A stretch of 64,000 bases of DNA from Climacium dendroides (Eukaryota > Streptophyta > Bryopsida > Hypnales > Climaciaceae): assembly GCA_950106755.1 (NCBI GenBank), contig OX467092.1:11780001-11844000 (forward strand), read 5' to 3'. Shown one piece after another: positions 25,365 through 39,104 of this stretch. Under the pieces are notes generated by a model. It did not search any database and had not been told where the DNA came from. It saw nothing but the letters and a program-made list of their open reading frames with translations. The position numbers and the translations under genes were made by a program. Position 1 is the first letter of the stretch. Every line of letters begins with the position of its first letter.

Positions 25365-27278
25365 ATTTCATGACATTGGTACTACAAAGTACAGTCAATT
25401 TTAAGTGTTTAGTTTTAAAAAAACATGTGGCTCACTAATTTAATTTTTTCCACACATGCATTGACCATACCTACAACAAAAAAAAAATTAGAACTTGTGG
25501 ACAAATTTGTTGGGCCCATTTAAATTGGCCTTGATTGAATTTCATGACATTGGTACTACAAAGTACAGTCAATTTTAAGTGTTTAGTTTTAAAAAAACAT
25601 GTGGGTCACTAATTTAATTTTTTCCACACATGCATTGACCAAATCCACAACCAAAATAAAATTAGAACTTGTGGGCAAATTTGTTGGGCCCATTTAAATT
25701 GGCCTTGATTGAATTTCATGACATTGGTACTACAAAGTACAGTCAATTTTAAGAGTTTACATTTAAAAAAACATGTGGGTCACTAATTTAATTTTTTCCA
25801 CACATGCATTGACCAAATCCACAACCAAAAAAAAATTAGAACTTGTGGACAAATTTGTTGGGCCCATTTAAATTGGCCTTGATTGAATTTCATGACATTG
25901 GTACTACAAAGTACAGTCAATTTTAAGTGTTTAGTTTTAAAAAAACATGTGGGTCACTAATTTAATTTTTTCCACACATGCATTGACCAAATTCACAACC
26001 AAAATAAAATTAGAACTTGTGGACAAATTTGTTGGGCCCATTTAAATTGGCCTTGATTGAATTTCATGACATTGGTACTACAAAGTACAGTCAATTTTAA
26101 GTGTTTACATTTAAAAAAACATGTGGGTCACTAATTTAATTTTTTCCACACATGCATTGACCAAACCCACAACCGAAAAAAAATTAGAACTTGTGGACAA
26201 ATTTGTTGGGCCCATTTAAATTGGCCTTGATTGAATTTCATGACATTGGTACTACAAAGTACAGTCAATTTTAAGTGTTTAGTTTTAAAAAAACATGTGG
26301 CTCACTAATTTAATTTTTTCCACACATGCATTGACCAAATCCACAACCAAAAAAAAATTAGAACTTGTGGACAAATTTGTTGGGCCCATTTAAATTGGCC
26401 TTGATTGAATTTCATGACATTGGTACTACAAAGTACAGTCAATTTTAAGAGTTTACATTTAAAAAAACATGTGGGTCACTAATTTAATTTTTTCCACACA
26501 TGCATTGACCAAATCCACAACCAAAAAAAAATTAGAACTTGTGGACAAATTTGTTGGGCCCATTTAAATTGGCCTTGATTGAATTTCATGACATTGGTAC
26601 TACAAAGTACAGTCAATTTTAAGTGTTTAGTTTTAAAAAAACATGTGGGTCACTAATTTAATTTTTTCCACACATGCATTGACCAAATTCACAACCAAAA
26701 TAAAATTAGAACTTGTGGACAAATTTGTTGGGCCCATTTAAATTGGCCTTGATTGAATTTCATGACATTGGTACTACAAAGTACAGTCAATTTTAAGTGT
26801 TTACATTTAAAAAAACATGTGGGTCACTAATTTAATTTTTTCCACACATGCATTGACCAAACCCACAACCGAAAAAAAATTAGAACTTGTGGACAAATTT
26901 GTTGGGCCCATTTAAATTGGCCTTGATTGAATTTCATGACATTGGTACTACAAAGTACAGTCAATTTTAAGTGTTTAGTTTTAAAAAAACATGTGGCTCA
27001 CTAATTTAATTTTTTCCACACATGCATTGACCAAATCCACAACCAAAATAAAATTAGAACTTGTGGACAAATTTGTTGGGCCCATTTAAATTGGCCTTGA
27101 TTGAATTTCATGACATTGGTACTACAAAGTACAGTCAATTTTAAGAGTTTACATTTAAAAAAACAGGTGGGTCACTAATTTAATTTTTTCCACACATGCA
27201 TTGACCAAATCCACAACCAAAAAAAAATTAGAACTTGTGGACAAATTTGTTGGGCCCATTTAAATTGGCCTTGATTGA
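25365..27278 (+). repeat. Block repeated 6090 bp downstream (left copy)
   Basis: These eleven monomers match 31455-33368 in order. The shared changes are TACCTACAAC at about 25469, the rare GTGGGCAAAT at 25671 (31761 in the other copy), and CTCACT at 26301 and 26997 (32391 and 33087). The offset is exactly 35 x 174. It overlaps the start of the 4-mer domain. Differences include GTGGCTC here against GTGGGTC in the first monomer of the other copy. Confidence 0.88.
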
Positions 27279-28670
27279 ATTTCATGACATTGGTACTACA
27301 AAGTACAGTCAATTTTAAGTGTTTAGTTTTAAAAAAACATGTGGGTCACTAATTTAATTTTTTCCACACATGCATTGACCAAATTCACAACCAAAATAAA
27401 ATTAGAACTTGTGGACAAATTTGTTGGGCCCATTTAAATTGGCCTTGATTGAATTTCATGACATTGGTACTACAAAGTACAGTCAATTTTAAGTGTTTAC
27501 ATTTAAAAAAACATGTGGGTCACTAATTTAATTTTTTCCACACATGCATTGACCAAACCCACAACCGAAAAAAAATTAGAACTTGTGGACAAATTTGTTG
27601 GGCCCATTTAAATTGGCCTTGATTGAATTTCATGACATTGGTACTACAAAGTACAGTCAATTTTAAGTGTTTAGTTTTAAAAAAACATGTGGCTCACTAA
27701 TTTAATTTTTTCCACACATGCATTGACCAAATCCACAACCAAAATAAAATTAGAACTTGTGGACAAATTTGTTGGGCCCATTTAAATTGGCCTTGATTGA
27801 ATTTCATGACATTGGTACTACAAAGTACAGTCAATTTTAAGAGTTTACATTTAAAAAAACAGGTGGGTCACTAATTTAATTTTTTCCACACATGCATTGA
27901 CCAAATCCACAACCAAAAAAAAATTAGAACTTGTGGACAAATTTGTTGGGCCCATTTAAATTGGCCTTGATTGAATTTCATGACATTGGTACTACAAAGT
28001 ACAGTCAATTTTAAGTGTTTAGTTTTAAAAAAACATGTGGGTCACTAATTTAATTTTTTCCACACATGCATTGACCAAATTCACAACCAAAATAAAATTA
28101 GAACTTGTGGACAAATTTGTTGGGCCCATTTAAATTGGCCTTGATTGAATTTCATGACATTGGTACTACAAAGTACAGTCAATTTTAAGTGTTTAGTTTT
28201 AAAAAAACATGTGGGTCACTAATTTAATTTTTTCCACACATGCATTGACCAAACCCACAACCGAAAAAAAATTAGAACTTGTGGACAAATTTGTTGGGCC
28301 CATTTAAATTGGCCTTGATTGAATTTCATGACATTGGTACTACAAAGTACAGTCAATTTTAAGTGTTTAGTTTTAAAAAAACATGTGGCTCACTAATTTA
28401 ATTTTTTCCACACATGCATTGACCAAATCCACAACCAAAATAAAATTAGAACTTGTGGACAAATTTGTTGGGCCCATTTAAATTGGCCTTGATTGAATTT
28501 CATGACATTGGTACTACAAAGTACAGTCAATTTTAAGAGTTTACATTTAAAAAAACATGTGGGTCACTAATTTAATTTTTTCCACACATGCATTGACCAA
28601 ATCCACAACCAAAAAAAAATTAGAACTTGTGGACAAATTTGTTGGGCCCATTTAAATTGGCCTTGATTGA
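25887..28670 (+). repeat. 4-monomer HOR, four copies of 696 bp
   Basis: Units start at 25887, 26583, 27279 and 27975. The order is an AATTCACAACC monomer, a CCCACAACCGAAA monomer, a GTGGCTCACT monomer and a GAGTTTACAT monomer. CTCACT falls at 26301, 26997, 27693 and 28389, exactly 696 bp apart, so all monomers are 174 bp. Small differences exist, such as CAGG instead of CATG in the fourth monomer of units two and three. Confidence 0.92.
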
Positions 28671-31106
28671 ATTTCATGACATTGGTACTACAAAGTACAG
28701 TCAATTTTAAGTGTTTAGTTTTAAAAAAACAAGTGGGTCACTAATTTAATTTTTTCCACACATGCATTGACCAAATCCACAACCAAAAAAAAATTAGAAC
28801 TTGTGGACAAATTTGTTGGGCCCATTTAAATTGGCCTTGATTGAATTTCATGACATTGGTACTACAAAGTACAGTCAATTTTAAGTGTTTAGTTTTAAAA
28901 AAACAAGTGGGTCACTAATTTAATTTTTTCCACACATGCATTGACCAAATCCACAACCAAAAAAAAATTAGAACTTGTGGACAAATTTGTTGGGCCCATT
29001 TAAATTGGCCTTGATTGAATTTCATGACATTGGTACTACAAAGTACAGTCAATTTTAAGAGTTTACATTTAAAAAAACATGTGGGTCACTAATTTAATTT
29101 TTTCCACACATGCATTGACCAAATCCACAACCAAAAAAAAATTAGAACTTGTGGACAAATTTGTTGGGCCCATTTAAATTGGCCTTGATTGAATTTCATG
29201 ACATTGGTACTACAAAGTACAGTCAATTTTAAGTGTTTAGTTTTAAAAAAACATGTGGGTCACTAATTTAATTTTTTCCACACATGCATTGACCAAATCC
29301 ACAACCAAAAAAAAATTAGAACTTGTGGACAAATTTGTTGGGCCCATTTAAATTGGCCTTGATTGAATTTCATGACATTGGTACTACAAAGTACAGTCAA
29401 TTTTAAGTGTTTACATTTAAAAAAACATGTGGGTCACTAATTTAATTTTTTCCACACATGCATTGACCAAACCCACAACCGAAAAAAAATTAGAACTTGT
29501 GGACAAATTTGTTGGGCCCATTTAAATTGGCCTTGATTGAATTTCATGACATTGGTACTACAAAGTACAGTCAATTTTAAGTGTTTAGTTTTAAAAAAAC
29601 ATGTGGCTCACTAATTTAATTTTTTCCACACATGCATTGACCAAATCCACAACCAAAATAAAATTAGAACTTGTGGACAAATTTGTTGGGCCCATTTAAA
29701 TTGGCCTTGATTGAATTTCATGACATTGGTACTACAAAGTACAGTCAATTTTAAGAGTTTACATTTAAAAAAACAGGTGGGTCACTAATTTAATTTTTTC
29801 CACACATGCATTGACCAAATCCACAACCAAAAAAAAATTAGAACTTGTGGACAAATTTGTTGGGCCCATTTAAATTGGCCTTGATTGAATTTCATGACAT
29901 TGGTACTACAAAGTACAGTCAATTTTAAGTGTTTAGTTTTAAAAAAACATGTGGGTCACTAATTTAATTTTTTCCACACATGCATTGACCAAATTCACAA
30001 CCAAAATAAAATTAGAACTTGTGGACAAATTTGTTGGGCCCATTTAAATTGGCCTTGATTGAATTTCATGACATTGGTACTACAAAGTACAGTCAATTTT
30101 AAGTGTTTAGTTTTAAAAAAACATGTGGGTCACTAATTTAATTTTTTCCACACATGCATTGACCAAACCCACAACCGAAAAAAAATTAGAACTTGTGGAC
30201 AAATTTGTTGGGCCCATTTAAATTGGCCTTGATTGAATTTCATGACATTGGTACTACAAAGTACAGTCAATTTTAAGTGTTTAGTTTTAAAAAAACATGT
30301 GGCTCACTAATTTAATTTTTTCCACACATGCATTGACCAAATCCACAACCAAAATAAAATTAGAACTTGTGGACAAATTTGTTGGGCCCATTTAAATTGG
30401 CCTTGATTGAATTTCATGACATTGGTACTACAAAGTACAGTCAATTTTAAGAGTTTACATTTAAAAAAACATGTGGGTCACTAATTTAATTTTTTCCACA
30501 CATGCATTGACCAAATCCACAACCAAAAAAAAATTAGAACTTGTGGACAAATTTGTTGGGCCCATTTAAATTGGCCTTGATTGAATTTCATGACATTGGT
30601 ACTACAAAGTACAGTCAATTTTAAGTGTTTAGTTTTAAAAAAACAAGTGGGTCACTAATTTAATTTTTTCCACACATGCATTGACCAAATCCACAACCAA
30701 AAAAAAATTAGAACTTGTGGACAAATTTGTTGGGCCCATTTAAATTGGCCTTGATTGAATTTCATGACATTGGTACTACAAAGTACAGTCAATTTTAAGT
30801 GTTTAGTTTTAAAAAAACAAGTGGGTCACTAATTTAATTTTTTCCACACATGCATTGACCAAATCCACAACCAAAAAAAAATTAGAACTTGTGGACAAAT
30901 TTGTTGGGCCCATTTAAATTGGCCTTGATTGAATTTCATGACATTGGTACTACAAAGTACAGTCAATTTTAAGAGTTTACATTTAAAAAAACATGTGGGT
31001 CACTAATTTAATTTTTTCCACACATGCATTGACCAAATCCACAACCAAAAAAAAATTAGAACTTGTGGACAAATTTGTTGGGCCCATTTAAATTGGCCTT
31101 GATTGA
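27279..31106 (+). repeat. 11-monomer HOR, two copies of 1914 bp
   Basis: Copies are 27279-29192 and 29193-31106. CTCACT at 27693 and 28389 recurs at 29607 and 30303, and a pair of AAGTGGG monomers near 28.73 and 28.9 kb recurs near 30.65 and 30.82 kb. The first monomer differs: AATTCAC in copy one and AATCCAC in copy two. Each copy consists of two 4-mer units followed by three other monomers, so this is a second-order duplication on top of the 696-bp repeat. Confidence 0.9.
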
Positions 31107-31454
31107 ATTTCATGACATTGGTACTACAAAGTACAGTCAATTTTAAGAGTTTACATTTAAAAAAACAGGTGGGTCACTAATTTAATTTTTTCCACACATG
31201 CATTGACCAAATCCACAACCAAAAAAAAATTAGAACTTGTGGACAAATTTGTTGGGCCCATTTAAATTGGCCTTGATTGAATTTCATGACATTGGTACTA
31301 CAAAGTACAGTCAATTTTAAGTGTTTAGTTTTAAAAAAACATGTGGGTCACTAATTTAATTTTTTCCACACATGCATTGACCAAACCCACAACCGAAATA
31401 AAATTAGAACTTGTGGACAAATTTGTTGGGCCCATTTAAATTGGCCTTGATTGA
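31107..31454 (+). repeat. Two linking monomers
   Basis: One GAGTTTACAT monomer with CAGG and one GTGTTTAG monomer with CCCACAACCGAAATAAA separate the 11-mer pair from the right copy of the 6090-bp duplication. The combination CCGAAATAAA looks like a recombinant of two common V3 variants. Confidence 0.75.
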
Positions 31455-33368
31455 ATTTCATGACATTGGTACTACAAAGTACAGTCAATTTTAAGTGTTT
31501 AGTTTTAAAAAAACATGTGGGTCACTAATTTAATTTTTTCCACACATGCATTGACCATACCTACAACAAAAAAAAAATTAGAACTTGTGGACAAATTTGT
31601 TGGGCCCATTTAAATTGGCCTTGATTGAATTTCATGACATTGGTACTACAAAGTACAGTCAATTTTAAGTGTTTAGTTTTAAAAAAACATGTGGGTCACT
31701 AATTTAATTTTTTCCACACATGCATTGACCAAATCCACAACCAAAATAAAATTAGAACTTGTGGGCAAATTTGTTGGGCCCATTTAAATTGGCCTTGATT
31801 GAATTTCATGACATTGGTACTACAAAGTACAGTCAATTTTAAGAGTTTACATTTAAAAAAACATGTGGGTCACTAATTTAATTTTTTCCACACATGCATT
31901 GACCAAATCCACAACCAAAAAAAAATTAGAACTTGTGGACAAATTTGTTGGGCCCATTTAAATTGGCCTTGATTGAATTTCATGACATTGGTACTACAAA
32001 GTACAGTCAATTTTAAGTGTTTAGTTTTAAAAAAACATGTGGGTCACTAATTTAATTTTTTCCACACATGCATTGACCAAATTCACAACCAAAATAAAAT
32101 TAGAACTTGTGGACAAATTTGTTGGGCCCATTTAAATTGGCCTTGATTGAATTTCATGACATTGGTACTACAAAGTACAGTCAATTTTAAGTGTTTACAT
32201 TTAAAAAAACATGTGGGTCACTAATTTAATTTTTTCCACACATGCATTGACCAAACCCACAACCGAAAAAAAATTAGAACTTGTGGACAAATTTGTTGGG
32301 CCCATTTAAATTGGCCTTGATTGAATTTCATGACATTGGTACTACAAAGTACAGTCAATTTTAAGTGTTTAGTTTTAAAAAAACATGTGGCTCACTAATT
32401 TAATTTTTTCCACACATGCATTGACCAAATCCACAACCAAAAAAAAATTAGAACTTGTGGACAAATTTGTTGGGCCCATTTAAATTGGCCTTGATTGAAT
32501 TTCATGACATTGGTACTACAAAGTACAGTCAATTTTAAGAGTTTACATTTAAAAAAACATGTGGGTCACTAATTTAATTTTTTCCACACATGCATTGACC
32601 AAATCCACAACCAAAAAAAAATTAGAACTTGTGGACAAATTTGTTGGGCCCATTTAAATTGGCCTTGATTGAATTTCATGACATTGGTACTACAAAGTAC
32701 AGTCAATTTTAAGTGTTTAGTTTTAAAAAAACATGTGGGTCACTAATTTAATTTTTTCCACACATGCATTGACCAAATTCACAACCAAAATAAAATTAGA
32801 ACTTGTGGACAAATTTGTTGGGCCCATTTAAATTGGCCTTGATTGAATTTCATGACATTGGTACTACAAAGTACAGTCAATTTTAAGTGTTTACATTTAA
32901 AAAAACATGTGGGTCACTAATTTAATTTTTTCCACACATGCATTGACCAAACCCACAACCGAAAAAAAATTAGAACTTGTGGACAAATTTGTTGGGCCCA
33001 TTTAAATTGGCCTTGATTGAATTTCATGACATTGGTACTACAAAGTACAGTCAATTTTAAGTGTTTAGTTTTAAAAAAACATGTGGCTCACTAATTTAAT
33101 TTTTTCCACACATGCATTGACCAAATCCACAACCAAAATAAAATTAGAACTTGTGGACAAATTTGTTGGGCCCATTTAAATTGGCCTTGATTGAATTTCA
33201 TGGCATTGGTACTACAAAGTACAGTCAATTTTAAGAGTTTACATTTAAAAAAACATGTGGGTCACTAATTTAATTTTTTCCACACATGCATTGACCAAAT
33301 CCACAACCAAAAAAAAATTAGAACTTGTGGACAAATTTGTTGGGCCCATTTAAATTGGCCTTGATTGA
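31455..33368 (+). repeat. Block repeated 6090 bp upstream (right copy)
   Basis: This is the right-hand partner of 25365-27278, with the same monomer order and the rare GTGGGCAAAT at 31761. It carries a private TTCATGGCATT change at 33201 and has CATG where the left copy has CAGG in the last monomer. The match stops at about 33.37 kb, where a CCCACAACCGAAA monomer replaces the AATTCAC monomer. Confidence 0.88.
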
Positions 33369-35977
33369 ATTTCATGACATTGGTACTACAAAGTACAGTC
33401 AATTTTAAGTGTTTAGTTTTAAAAAAACATGTGGGTCACTAATTTAATTTTTTCCACACATGCATTGACCAAACCCACAACCGAAAAAAAATTAGAACTT
33501 GTGGACAAATTTGTTGGGCCCATTTAAATTGGCCTTGATTGAATTTCATGACATTGGTACTACAAAGTACAGTCAATTTTAAGTGTTTAGTTTTAAAAAA
33601 ACATGTGGGTCACTAATTTAATTTTTTCCACACATGCATTGACCAAACCCACAACCGAAAAAAAATTAGAACTTGTGGACAAATTTGTTGGGCCCATTTA
33701 AATTGGCCTTGATTGAATTTCATGACATTGGTACTACAAAGTACAGTAAATTTTAAGAGTTTACATTTAAAAAAACATGTGGGTCACTAATTTAATTTTT
33801 TCCACACATGCATTGACCAAATCCACAACCGAAAAAAAATTAGAACTTGTGGACAAATTTGTTGGGCCCATTTAAATTGGCCTTGATTGAATTTCATGAC
33901 ATTGGTACTACAAAGTACAGTCAATTTTAAGTGTTTACATTTAAAAAAACATGTGGGTCACTAATTTAATTTTTTCCACACATGCATTGACCAAACCCAC
34001 AACCGAAAAAAAATTAGAACTTGTGGACAAATTTGTTGGGCCCATTTAAATTGGCCTTGATTGAATTTCATGACATTGGTACTACAAAGTACAGTCAATT
34101 TTAAGTGTTTACATTTAAAAAAACATGTGGGTCACTAATTTAATTTTTTCCACACATGCATTGACCAAACCCACAACCGAAAAAAAATTAGAACTTGTGG
34201 ACAAATTTGTTGGGCCCATTTAAATTGGCCTTGATTGAATTTCATGACATTGGTACTACAAAGTACAGTCAATTTTAAGTGTTTAGTTTTAAAAAAACAT
34301 GTGGCTCACTAATTTAATTTTTTCCACACATGCATTGACCAAATCCACAACCAAAATAAAATTAGAACTTGTGGACAAATTTGTTGGGCCCATTTAAATT
34401 GGCCTTGATTGAATTTCATGACATTGGTACTACAAAGTACAGTCAATTTTAAGAGTTTACATTTAAAAAAACATGTGGGTCACTAATTTAATTTTTTCCA
34501 CACATGCATTGACCAAACCCACAACCGAAAAAAAATTAGAACTTGTGGACAAATTTGTTGGGCCCATTTAAATTGGCCTTGATTGAATTTCATGACATTG
34601 GTACTACAAAGTACAGTCAATTTTAAGTGTTTAGTTTTAAAAAAACATGTGGCTCACTAATTTAATTTTTTCCACACATGCATTGACCAAATCCACAACC
34701 AAAATAAAATTAGAACTTGTGGACAAATTTGTTGGGCCCATTTAAATTGGCCTTGATTGAATTTCATGGCATTGGTACTACAAAGTACAGTCAATTTTAA
34801 GAGTTTACATTTAAAAAAACATGTGGGTCACTAATTTAATTTTTTCCACACATGCATTGACCAAATCCACAACCAAAAAAAAATTAGAACTTGTGGACAA
34901 ATTTGTTGGGCCCATTTAAATTGGCCTTGATTGAATTTCATGACATTGGTACTACAAAGTACAGTCAATTTTAAGTGTTTAGTTTTAAAAAAACATGTGG
35001 GTCACTAATTTAATTTTTTCCACACATGCATTGACCAAACCCACAACCGAAAAAAAATTAGAACTTGTGGACAAATTTGTTGGGCCCATTTAAATTGGCC
35101 TTGATTGAATTTCATGACATTGGTACTACAAAGTACAGTAAATTTTAAGAGTTTACATTTAAAAAAACATGTGGGTCACTAATTTAATTTTTTCCACACA
35201 TGCATTGACCAAATCCACAACCAAAAAAAAATTAGAACTTGTGGACAAATTTGTTGGGCCCATTTAAATTGGCCTTGATTGAATTTCATGACATTGGTAC
35301 TACAAAGTACAGTCAATTTTAAGTGTTTAGTTTTAAAAAAACATGTGGGTCACTAATTTAATTTTTTCCACACATGCATTGACCAAATCCACAACCAAAA
35401 AAAAATTAGAACTTGTGGGCAAATTTGTTGGGCCCATTTAAATTGGCCTTGATTGAATTTCATGACATTGGTACTACAAAGTACAGTCAATTTTAAGTGT
35501 TTAGTTTTAAAAAAACATGTGGGTCACTAATTTAATTTTTTCCACACATGCATTGACCAAACCCACAACCGAAAAAAAATTAGAACTTGTGGACAAATTT
35601 GTTGGGCCCATTTAAATTGGCCTTGATTGAATTTCATGACATTGGTACTACAAAGTACAGTAAATTTTAAGAGTTTACATTTAAAAAAACATGTGGGTCA
35701 CTAATTTAATTTTTTCCACACATGCATTGACCAAATCCACAACCAAAAAAAAATTAGAACTTGTGGACAAATTTGTTGGGCCCATTTAAATTGGCCTTGA
35801 TTGAATTTCATGACATTGGTACTACAAAGTACAGTCAATTTTAAGTGTTTAGTTTTAAAAAAACATGTGGGTCACTAATTTAATTTTTTCCACACATGCA
35901 TTGACCAAATCCACAACCAAAAAAAAATTAGAACTTGTGGACAAATTTGTTGGGCCCATTTAAATTGGCCTTGATTG
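33369..35977 (+). repeat. Scrambled derivatives of the 4-mer family
   Basis: CTCACT markers fall at 34305 and 34653, 1218 and 348 bp on from those upstream, so 4-mer units are shortened or interrupted. TTCATGGCATT at 34767 repeats the change at 33201, 1566 bp (nine monomers) earlier. A GTACAGTAAA change appears at 33741, 35133 and 35655, the last two 522 bp apart. Monomers with CCCACAACCGAAA are unusually frequent. Confidence 0.8.
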
Positions 35978-38900
35978 AATTTCATGACATTGGTACTACA
36001 AAGTACAGTCAATTTTAAGTGTTTAGTTTTAAAAAAACATGTGGGTCACTAATTTAATTTTTTCCACACATGCATTGACCAAATCCACAACCAAAATAAA
36101 ATTAGAACTTGTGGACAAATTTGTTGGGCCCATTTAAATTGGCCTTGATTGAATTTCATGACATTGGTACTACAAAGTACAGTCAATTTTAAGTGTTTAG
36201 TTTTAAAAAAACATGTGGGTCACTAATTTAATTTTTTCCACACATGCATTGACCAAACCCACAAAAAAAGAAAATTAGAACTTGTGGACAAATTTGTTGG
36301 GCCCATTTAAATTGGCCTTGATTGAATTTCATGACATTGGTACTACAAAGTACAGTCAATTTTAAGTGTTTAGTTTTAAAAAAACATGTGGGTCACTAAT
36401 TTAATTTTTTCCACACATGCATTGGCCAAATCCACAACCAAAAAAAAATTAGAACTTGTGGGCAAATTTGTTGGGCCCATTTAAATTGGCCTTGATTGAA
36501 TTTCATGACATTGGTACTACAAAGTACAGTCAATTTTAAGTGTTTAGTTTTAAAAAAACATGTGGGTCACTAATTTAATTTTTTCCACACATGCATTGAC
36601 CAAACCCACAACCGAAAAAAAATTAGAACTTGTGGACAAATTTGTTGGGCCCATTTAAATTGGCCTTGATTGAATTTCATGACATTGGTACTACAAAGTA
36701 CAGTCAATTTTAAGAGTTTACATTTAAAAAAACATGTGGGTCACTAATTTAATTTTTTCCACACATGCATTGACCAAATCCACAACCAAAAAAAAATTAG
36801 AACTTGTGGACAAATTTGTTGGGCCCATTTAAATTGGCCTTGATTGAATTTCATGACATTGGTACTACAAAGTACAGTCAATTTTAAGTGTTTAGTTTTA
36901 AAAAAACATGTGGGTCACTAATTTAATTTTTTCCACACATGCATTGACCAAATCCACAACCAAAATAAAATTAGAACTTGTGGACAAATTTGTTGGGCCC
37001 ATTTAAATTGGCCTTGATTGAATTTCATGACATTGGTACTACAAAGTACAGTCAATTTTAAGTGTTTAGTTTTAAAAAAACATGTGGGTCACTAATTTAA
37101 TTTTTTCCACACATGCATTGACCAAACCCACAAAAAAAGAAAATTAGAACTTGTGGACAAATTTGTTGGGCCCATTTAAATTGGCCTTGATTGAATTTCA
37201 TGACATTGGTACTACAAAGTACAGTCAATTTTAAGTGTTTAGTTTTAAAAAAACATGTGGGTCACTAATTTAATTTTTTCCACACATGCATTGACCAAAT
37301 CCACAACCAAAAAAAAATTAGAACTTGTGGACAAATTTGTTGGGCCCATTTAAATTGGCCTTGATTGAATTTCATGACATTGGTACTACAAAGTACAGTC
37401 AATTTTAAGAGTTTAGTTTTAAAAAAACATGTGGGTCACTAATTTAATTTTTTCCACACATGCATTGACCAAACCCACAAAAAAAGAAAATTAGAACTTG
37501 TGAACAAATTTGTTGGGCCCATTTAAATTGGCCTTGATTGAATTTCATGACATTGGTACTACAAAGTACAGTCAATTTTAAGTGTTTAGTTTTAAAAAAA
37601 CAAGTGGGTCACTAATTTAATTTTTTCCACACATGCATTGACCAAACCCACAAAAAAAGAAAATTAGAACTTGTGGACAAATTTGTTGGGCCCATTTAAA
37701 TTGGCCTTGATTGAATTTCATGACATTGGTACTACAAAGTACAGTCAATTTTAAGAGTTTACATTTAAAAAAACATGTGGGTCACTAATTTAATTTTTTC
37801 CACACATGCATTGACCATACCTACAACAAAAAAAAAATTAGAACTTGTGGACAAATTTGTTGGGCCCATTTAAATTGGCCTTGATTGAATTTCATGACAT
37901 TGGTACTACAAAGTACAGTCAATTTTAGGTGTTTAGTTTTAAAAAAACATGTGGGTCACTAATTTAATTTTTTCCACACATGCATTGACCAAATCCACAA
38001 CCAAAATAAAATTAGAACTTGTGGACAAATTTGTTGGGCCCATTTAAATTGGCCTTGATTGAATTTCATGACATTGGTACTACAAAGTACAGTCAATTTT
38101 AAGAGTTTAGTTTTAAAAAAACATGTGGGTCACTAATTTAATTTTTTCCACACATGCATTGACCAAACCCACAAAAAAAGAAAATTAGAACTTGTGAACA
38201 AATTTGTTGGGCCCATTTAAATTGGCCTTGATTGAATTTCATGACATTGGTACTACAAAGTACAGTCAATTTTAAGTGTTTAGTTTTAAAAAAACAAGTG
38301 GGTCACTAATTTAATTTTTTCCACACATGCATTGACCAAACCCACAAAAAAAGAAAATTAGAACTTGTGGACAAATTTGTTGGGCCCATTTAAATTGGCC
38401 TTGATTGAATTTCATGACATTGGTACTACAAAGTACAGTCAATTTTAAGAGTTTAGTTTTAAAAAAACATGTGGGTCACTAATTTAATTTTTTCCACACA
38501 TGGATTGACCAAATCCACAACCAAAAAAAAATTAGAACTTGTGGACAAATTTGTTGGGCCCATTTAAATTGGCCTTGATTGAATTTCATGACATTGGTAC
38601 TACAAAGTACAGTCAATTTTAAGTGTTTAGTTTTAAAAAAACATGTGGGTCACTAATTTAATTTTTTCCACACATGCATTGACCATACCCACAACCGAAA
38701 AAAAATTAGAACTTGTGGACAAATTTGTTGGGCCCATTTAAATTGGCCTTGATTGAATTTCATGACATTGGTACTACAAAGTACAGTCAATTTTAAGTGT
38801 TTAGTTTTAAAAAAACATGTGGGTCACTAATTTAATTTTTTCCACACATGCATTGACCAAACCCACAACCGAAAAAAAATTAGAACTTGTGGACAAATTT

Positions 38901-39104
38901 GTTGGGCCCATTTAAATTGGCCTTGATTGAATTTCATGACATTGGTACTACAAAGTACAGTCAATTTTAAGTGTTTAGTTTTAAAAAAACATGTGGGTCA
39001 CTAATTTAATTTTTTCCACACATGCATTGACCAAACCCACAACCAAAATAAAATTAGAACTTGTGGACAAATTTGTTGGGCCCATTTAAATTGGCCTTGA
39101 TTGA
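35978..39104 (+). repeat. Mixed monomers with a partial 5-monomer repeat
   Basis: A CCAAAATAAA monomer followed by a CCCACAAAAAAAG monomer occurs at 36091 and again at 36960, 869 bp apart (five monomers less one base). A TGAACAAAT variant, known from the 1-7-kb domain, returns at 37501 and 38195, each time followed by an AAGTGGG monomer. Private changes include ATTGGCC at about 36421, TTTTAGGTG near 37925 and TGGATTG near 38502. Confidence 0.78.
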
